A stretch of DNA of 10,516 nt from JAZGDL01 sp036477795 (lineage in GTDB: Bacteria; Planctomycetota; Phycisphaerae; UBA1845). The notes below the pieces were generated by a model that was not told where the DNA came from, ran no database searches, and was given only the letters and a program-made list of their open reading frames with translations. This document shows, one piece after another, positions 4,994 to 10,516 of this stretch (the stretch's first letter is position 1; each line of letters starts with the position of its first letter). The DNA lies in NCBI GenBank assembly GCA_036477795.1, contig JAZGDL010000347.1, positions 1 through 10,516 of the forward strand, read 5' to 3'. The translations under genes and the position numbers were made by a program.

Positions 4994-4994
4994 T

Positions 4995-7601
4995 TCAAAA
5001 CAACTTCGACTTCTGAACCCATTCGAAGTATTCGCGCCAACGGTCTCTCGACTCCAACCCGATGCCGTCGGCGAACGCTTCATCCACCATGGTCTCCACC
5101 ACATAAAGGGCCCGCCGCACAGCCGCCGCCGCATCAGGGCCCTCGCCCATGAAAACGTGACAGTTGATGATCTGCACGTACGCGCCCAACGCCGTGGTGG
5201 TGCCCTTGTGAATCCAGGCGGATCGCTCGTAGTGTGCCAGGGCACGGTCGTATTCGCCCAGTTCAAAGTGGCAGTCCGCTTGATAGAGCCGGGCGTGCCG
5301 CAGGTAGACCTGGTCCAGCGGCGACATCTCGGGGGCCACCGGCGGCTTGTCCTCCCGTGGTTTCGCTTCGAACTCTTCCACCGTCTTGGCGAACAGCTCC
5401 GCGGCCTTTCGCAAACGGTTTTTTTGCTCAGCCAGGATGCGTTCACGTTCCGCGGCGAAGGTCGCTTCCTGGTAATCCTCCTTCAGTGCCAGACCGCTCT
5501 TGCGGTAGCTGTCGGCCAGCAGAAACCGTGCCCGCGCCGTGCGCTCGCCGTGCGGGTACCGCACCATGGCCTCCTCCAGCACCGGCACCGCTTCTTCGTA
5601 GGCACCTCTGCCAACCAGCACATCGCTCAGCAGAAACAGCGCATCGGCGTACTCTGGAGCTTTGGGAGTGAACAGGTCGGAGTCTTCCAGCACCAGGCGC
5701 AGCGTTTTTTCTGCCATGTCGGCGTGCCCCTCGCCCATCTCGATGTAGCACCGCGCCAACGGAATCATGGAGGCGGCTGCGTCCGGCGTCCGGCGGAACC
5801 GCTGCAGGTTCTCGCGATAGGTCTCCACCGCGTCGGCGAACAACTCCGCCGACTGCTGGGCCTGACCGAGATAACGCAAAGCCCGGGCCACGAACGAACT
5901 CGCCGGGCGGGCACGCATGAACTGCTTCATCGCTGCGATAATGGCATTAAGGTCGCCACTTTCCTGCGTGCGCTCCGCCTCCCGCCAGGCTGCCGCCGCG
6001 GCCCGATCCTCGTCGGCGACAGCCAGCTCCGCGATTCGGCCGCTGATCTCAGCGGATTGCAACAGCAGCGTCCGGGCCTCGTCACGCAGCCGGCGGATCC
6101 GTAAACGTTGTGCCGGTGCGGATGCAGAGGTCCGCTCAGCGCCCTGAACCATCGCAACATCATTACCGCCAAGCCCACTGATTCGAATTCGTGGGTTCTC
6201 CAGCCGGTCCGCTTCGGCGCGCTTCTTCCGCGCCACCGCAGCCTGCAAATCGGAATAACGCTCCAGCAACATCATGCGGCGTTGCGGAAACTCCAAGAGC
6301 ATGGCATCACCCACGGCAGCCGCCTCCCGGGCAAACTGTAGCGCCGCTTCCAACCGGCCTTCCAGACGCAGCCGCTCGCTCACCACGGTCAACGAGGACT
6401 CGATCACCTTGGGGTTCAAATGGCGGCTGGCGGGTAAACGCCGCATTCGCCTCCGAACGTTGCCGTAGCGATCCAAGGCTTCGTCGAATCGCTCCAACAG
6501 AACCAGCCCTTCAGCAATGCCCAGTTCGCTGGCCGCCACGTACACACCAAGGGCTTCGTCCATCCCTGGTCCAGTTGCGGCACTCGCGGCGGATGGTGCA
6601 TGACCCTGCGAAAGCACATCACGAAAAAACGAGATCGCCTCGGCGGGACGCTCCGGCCCGCCGGCGCCCAGCACGACACGACCCAGCAGCCAACCGGTCT
6701 GAGCATACAGATCGCCGTGCTGGGCCAATCGCCCACGAAGGTGACGCAGACGTGTCTCAGTCTCGTCGTATGCACCCGACCGGTACAACACGTAGGTCCG
6801 CAAGTACTCGAACCACTGGCGCCACTTCTCGCCGGAGAATCCACTGATCACCGTTCCGTCGCCGAACCATTTGGAGGCCTCCTCCACCAGTGCCTCCGCT
6901 TCCTGCACTTGATTCGCATCGCTTAACAGATAGACCTTGCGCCGCACCGCCCACAGCACGATGTCCGGCCGAGCGCTTCGTTCATCGCCCTGCGGCCGCA
7001 CACGCTCCAGCAGCTCATCAAGACCTTCGTGCACCGATTCGGCGGGCGCCCCCAGCCTGTCGGCGCGCAGCTCGATAATGCGTTTCAGCAGATCCGGGTC
7101 CGGCCCCTCACTTTCCGTCGAAGCGCTGGACAGCTTGACCGCCGCCCGGTAATGCTCCACCGCTCGGTCGTATGTGCCGATCCAGTCGTACGCTTTGCCG
7201 GTCAAAGCATGATCCTGCGACGTCAACTCGACGCCGCCCACGGCGGCCTGCTCATAGTGTTCGATCACCGCACGGGCGATAGAGGGAACTTTTGCGCCGC
7301 TCCGCTCGGCTCGCAGGAGCCGGGCGCGGGCCAGGGCTACATGGACCGGGGCAAGATCAGCCGCCGACTTCTCCGGCACTTCCAGTAGCATGCCCGCCGA
7401 CTGGATCGCCGCTGTGTACAAACCGTCGTCAACCAGTGACGCCAACTTGTCTCGCAGCTCGTAGAAGGGAATCTTTGAAACGGGGGACTGGTATGTGAGA
7501 ATCGCGGCCCCCAGAGCGATGCCCGCCAGGGCCAGCGCCGGAATCTGCCACTTGCCGGCGACTCGTTCACGCGCCTCTGACCACTGAAGATTATCGCTCA
7601 T
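4995..7601 (-). CDS. Membrane-anchored tetratricopeptide-repeat protein, function unknown
   Basis: An 868-residue protein with a short charged N-terminus, one hydrophobic segment (about 20-37, PALALAGIALGAAILTY) and a long helical remainder. R11, R13 and K17 precede the segment, so the tail is probably outside the inner membrane. TPR-like helix pairs are visible at about 139-157, 360-385, 570-600, 612-640, 648-683, 685-707, 765-795 and 800-835, with typical A-x-x-x-Y/F spacing (for example YADALFLLSDVLVGRGAYEE). No catalytic motif is seen. The palindromic repeat at 6171-6197 adds about residues 468-478 (ENPRIRISGLG) in a charged stretch. The ATG at 7601 has only a weak GGGGGC upstream. It heads the minus-strand cluster, suggesting a scaffolding role in flagellar assembly or envelope passage, but that is context only. 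Confidence 0.88.
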   Translation of the reverse strand: MSDNLQWSEARERVAGKWQIPALALAGIALGAAILTYQSPVSKIPFYELRDKLASLVDDGLYTAAIQSAGMLLEVPEKSAADLAPVHVALARARLLRAERSGAKVPSIARAVIEHYEQAAVGGVELTSQDHALTGKAYDWIGTYDRAVEHYRAAVKLSSASTESEGPDPDLLKRIIELRADRLGAPAESVHEGLDELLERVRPQGDERSARPDIVLWAVRRKVYLLSDANQVQEAEALVEEASKWFGDGTVISGFSGEKWRQWFEYLRTYVLYRSGAYDETETRLRHLRGRLAQHGDLYAQTGWLLGRVVLGAGGPERPAEAISFFRDVLSQGHAPSAASAATGPGMDEALGVYVAASELGIAEGLVLLERFDEALDRYGNVRRRMRRLPASRHLNPKVIESSLTVVSERLRLEGRLEAALQFAREAAAVGDAMLLEFPQRRMMLLERYSDLQAAVARKKRAEADRLENPRIRISGLGGNDVAMVQGAERTSASAPAQRLRIRRLRDEARTLLLQSAEISGRIAELAVADEDRAAAAAWREAERTQESGDLNAIIAAMKQFMRARPASSFVARALRYLGQAQQSAELFADAVETYRENLQRFRRTPDAAASMIPLARCYIEMGEGHADMAEKTLRLVLEDSDLFTPKAPEYADALFLLSDVLVGRGAYEEAVPVLEEAMVRYPHGERTARARFLLADSYRKSGLALKEDYQEATFAAERERILAEQKNRLRKAAELFAKTVEEFEAKPREDKPPVAPEMSPLDQVYLRHARLYQADCHFELGEYDRALAHYERSAWIHKGTTTALGAYVQIINCHVFMGEGPDAAAAVRRALYVVETMVDEAFADGIGLESRDRWREYFEWVQKSKLF
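6171..6197. repeat. Palindromic repeat copy 5, in-frame inside the TPR gene
   Basis: CCCACTGATT (6174-6183) and AATTCGTGGG (6186-6195), the most degenerate copy with two mismatched pairs, preceded by AAG. It is read in-frame on the minus strand as NPRIRISGL. Confidence 0.82.
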
Positions 7602-7733
7602 CCTGAGCCCCCAAGGCGTAGCCCCGGTCCATCCTGACCTTCAATCTTCGAAAGCTCTTGTCGGCGGATTCCCGAAAAGTTCTGAGGCCGATTCGCGACC
7701 TCAATAACTAGTGCTCCGTCACAGTTCCATTGC

Positions 7734-7761
7734 AAGCCCACGGATTCGAATCCGTGGGTTT
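7734..7761. repeat. Palindromic repeat copy 6 (divergent intergenic region)
   Basis: Perfect arms CCCACGGATT (7737-7746) and AATCCGTGGG (7749-7758) around CG, flanked by AAG and TTT. Same orientation as the five other copies. Confidence 0.9.
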
Positions 7762-7805
7762 CGCAGTGACTTTGTCGTTTGGCAGACGCCGGAAGGGTAA
7801 TCCCA

Positions 7806-7828
7806 GCTCCCTTACGGTCGCGGCTCTG
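7806..7828. repeat. TTACGGTCGCGG dispersed repeat, copy 3
   Basis: GCTCCCTTACGGTCGCGGCT then CTG, identical to the core of the copy at 4894-4926, which lies almost 3 kb away in the same orientation. Confidence 0.85.
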
Positions 7829-8049
7829 ATTATTCGTTGTTCTGTTAGAGTCCCTTAGGAAGTCGTCTCGCTTCTCAGTATTACTACGCTCGCCCGACTC
7901 AAAACCAACCGCCGCTCATTCCCCAATTTACTGATCTGGTGTATGCTTCACACGTCTGATAACGTTGTCGCCTGCGCCTCGTGAAGCAATGCTGCCCCGC
8001 AATAAAAACTGCGAGCATTGCCGTGCCGCTGCCGACACCATTGGTGCAT

Positions 8050-8054
8050 AGGAA
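8050..8054 (+). promoter_or_regulatory. Ribosome binding site of acnA
   Basis: AGGAA with about eight bases to the ATG at 8063. It supports the chosen acnA start and overlaps the stop codon of the small open frame 7989-8051. Confidence 0.65.
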
Positions 8055-8062
8055 CTTTGCAA

Positions 8063-10516
<2,454 letters not shown>

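Larger units (their letters stand above)
4853..4994. other. Repeat-filled gap between TPR gene and FlgN-like gene
   Basis: 142 bases with no gene of its own. It contains a GGTCCGC/GCGGACC hairpin, a copy of the TTACGGTCGCGG repeat and a long octamer array that starts at the TPR stop codon. I see no convincing promoter or terminator in it. Confidence 0.7.
7602..8062. other. Divergent intergenic region between TPR gene and acnA
   Basis: 461 bases between two genes transcribed away from each other, so promoters for both should lie here. I find a palindromic repeat, a TTACGGTCGCGG repeat, and a 20-codon open frame just before acnA (7989-8051). I could not identify a convincing -35/-10 pair or sigma-54 site on either strand. 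The region from about 7830 to 7980 is lower in GC than the rest. Confidence 0.6.

Noticed and set aside
4853..5446. Upstream extension of the FlgN-like frame to 384 codons
   Set aside because: The extension runs out of frame through the 3' part of the TPR gene and through tandem repeats; it is open by chance and codes nothing recognisable.
7920..8000. TATGCT and GATAAC as -10 boxes for acnA
   Set aside because: No acceptable -35 hexamer at 16-18 bases for either, and matches this weak are expected by chance.

Overview
The window reads as bacterial, GC-rich chromosome carrying the upstream part of a flagellar gene cluster on the minus strand, followed by a divergent aconitase gene on the plus strand. 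I think the host is probably a planctomycete or close relative. This rests on the FlgB and FlgC sequence style, the gene order TPR protein / FlgN / soluble kinase / sigma-54 regulator / flgB / flgC / fliE, and the many short palindromes and tandem oligomer arrays. It is an inference from recall, with no search behind it.

Layout, right to left along minus-strand transcription: a single-pass membrane TPR protein (7601-4995); a 143-base gap made largely of repeats; a FlgN-like export chaperone (4852-4292), whose stop overlaps (ATGA) the start of a soluble PAS-less histidine kinase (4295-3135); an NtrC-type response regulator (3047-1605); a good sigma-54 promoter (about 1572-1556); then flgB (1431-949), flgC (827-414) and fliE (323 to beyond the left edge). 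FlgB, FlgC and FliE build the proximal rod and its junction to the MS ring. FlgN-like proteins chaperone hook-filament junction subunits. The kinase and regulator very likely switch on the sigma-54 promoter in front of flgB, in the manner of FlgS/FlgR of epsilonproteobacteria or FlrB/FlrC of vibrios. On the plus strand, after a 461-base divergent intergenic region, lies acnA (8063 to beyond the right edge), with all three iron-sulphur cysteines present and its last part cut off.

The striking feature is how repeats pervade this cluster, inside as well as between genes. Six copies of one 26-28 base palindrome (arms CCCACGGATT / AATCCGTGGG) all lie in the same orientation. Arrays with a 7-base or 8-base period, and other hairpins, supply the N-terminus, two internal insertions and the C-terminal tail of the histidine kinase, and both ends of the FlgN-like protein. 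A palindrome copy also sits in-frame in the linker of the response regulator and in the TPR protein. All kinase catalytic motifs survive. A 90-base element occurs twice without indels. The copy inside the kinase is open in all three coding-strand frames; the copy between kinase and regulator carries the kinase stop codon. Kinase and regulator are in the same reading frame, and the one base that makes that stop differs between the two copies.
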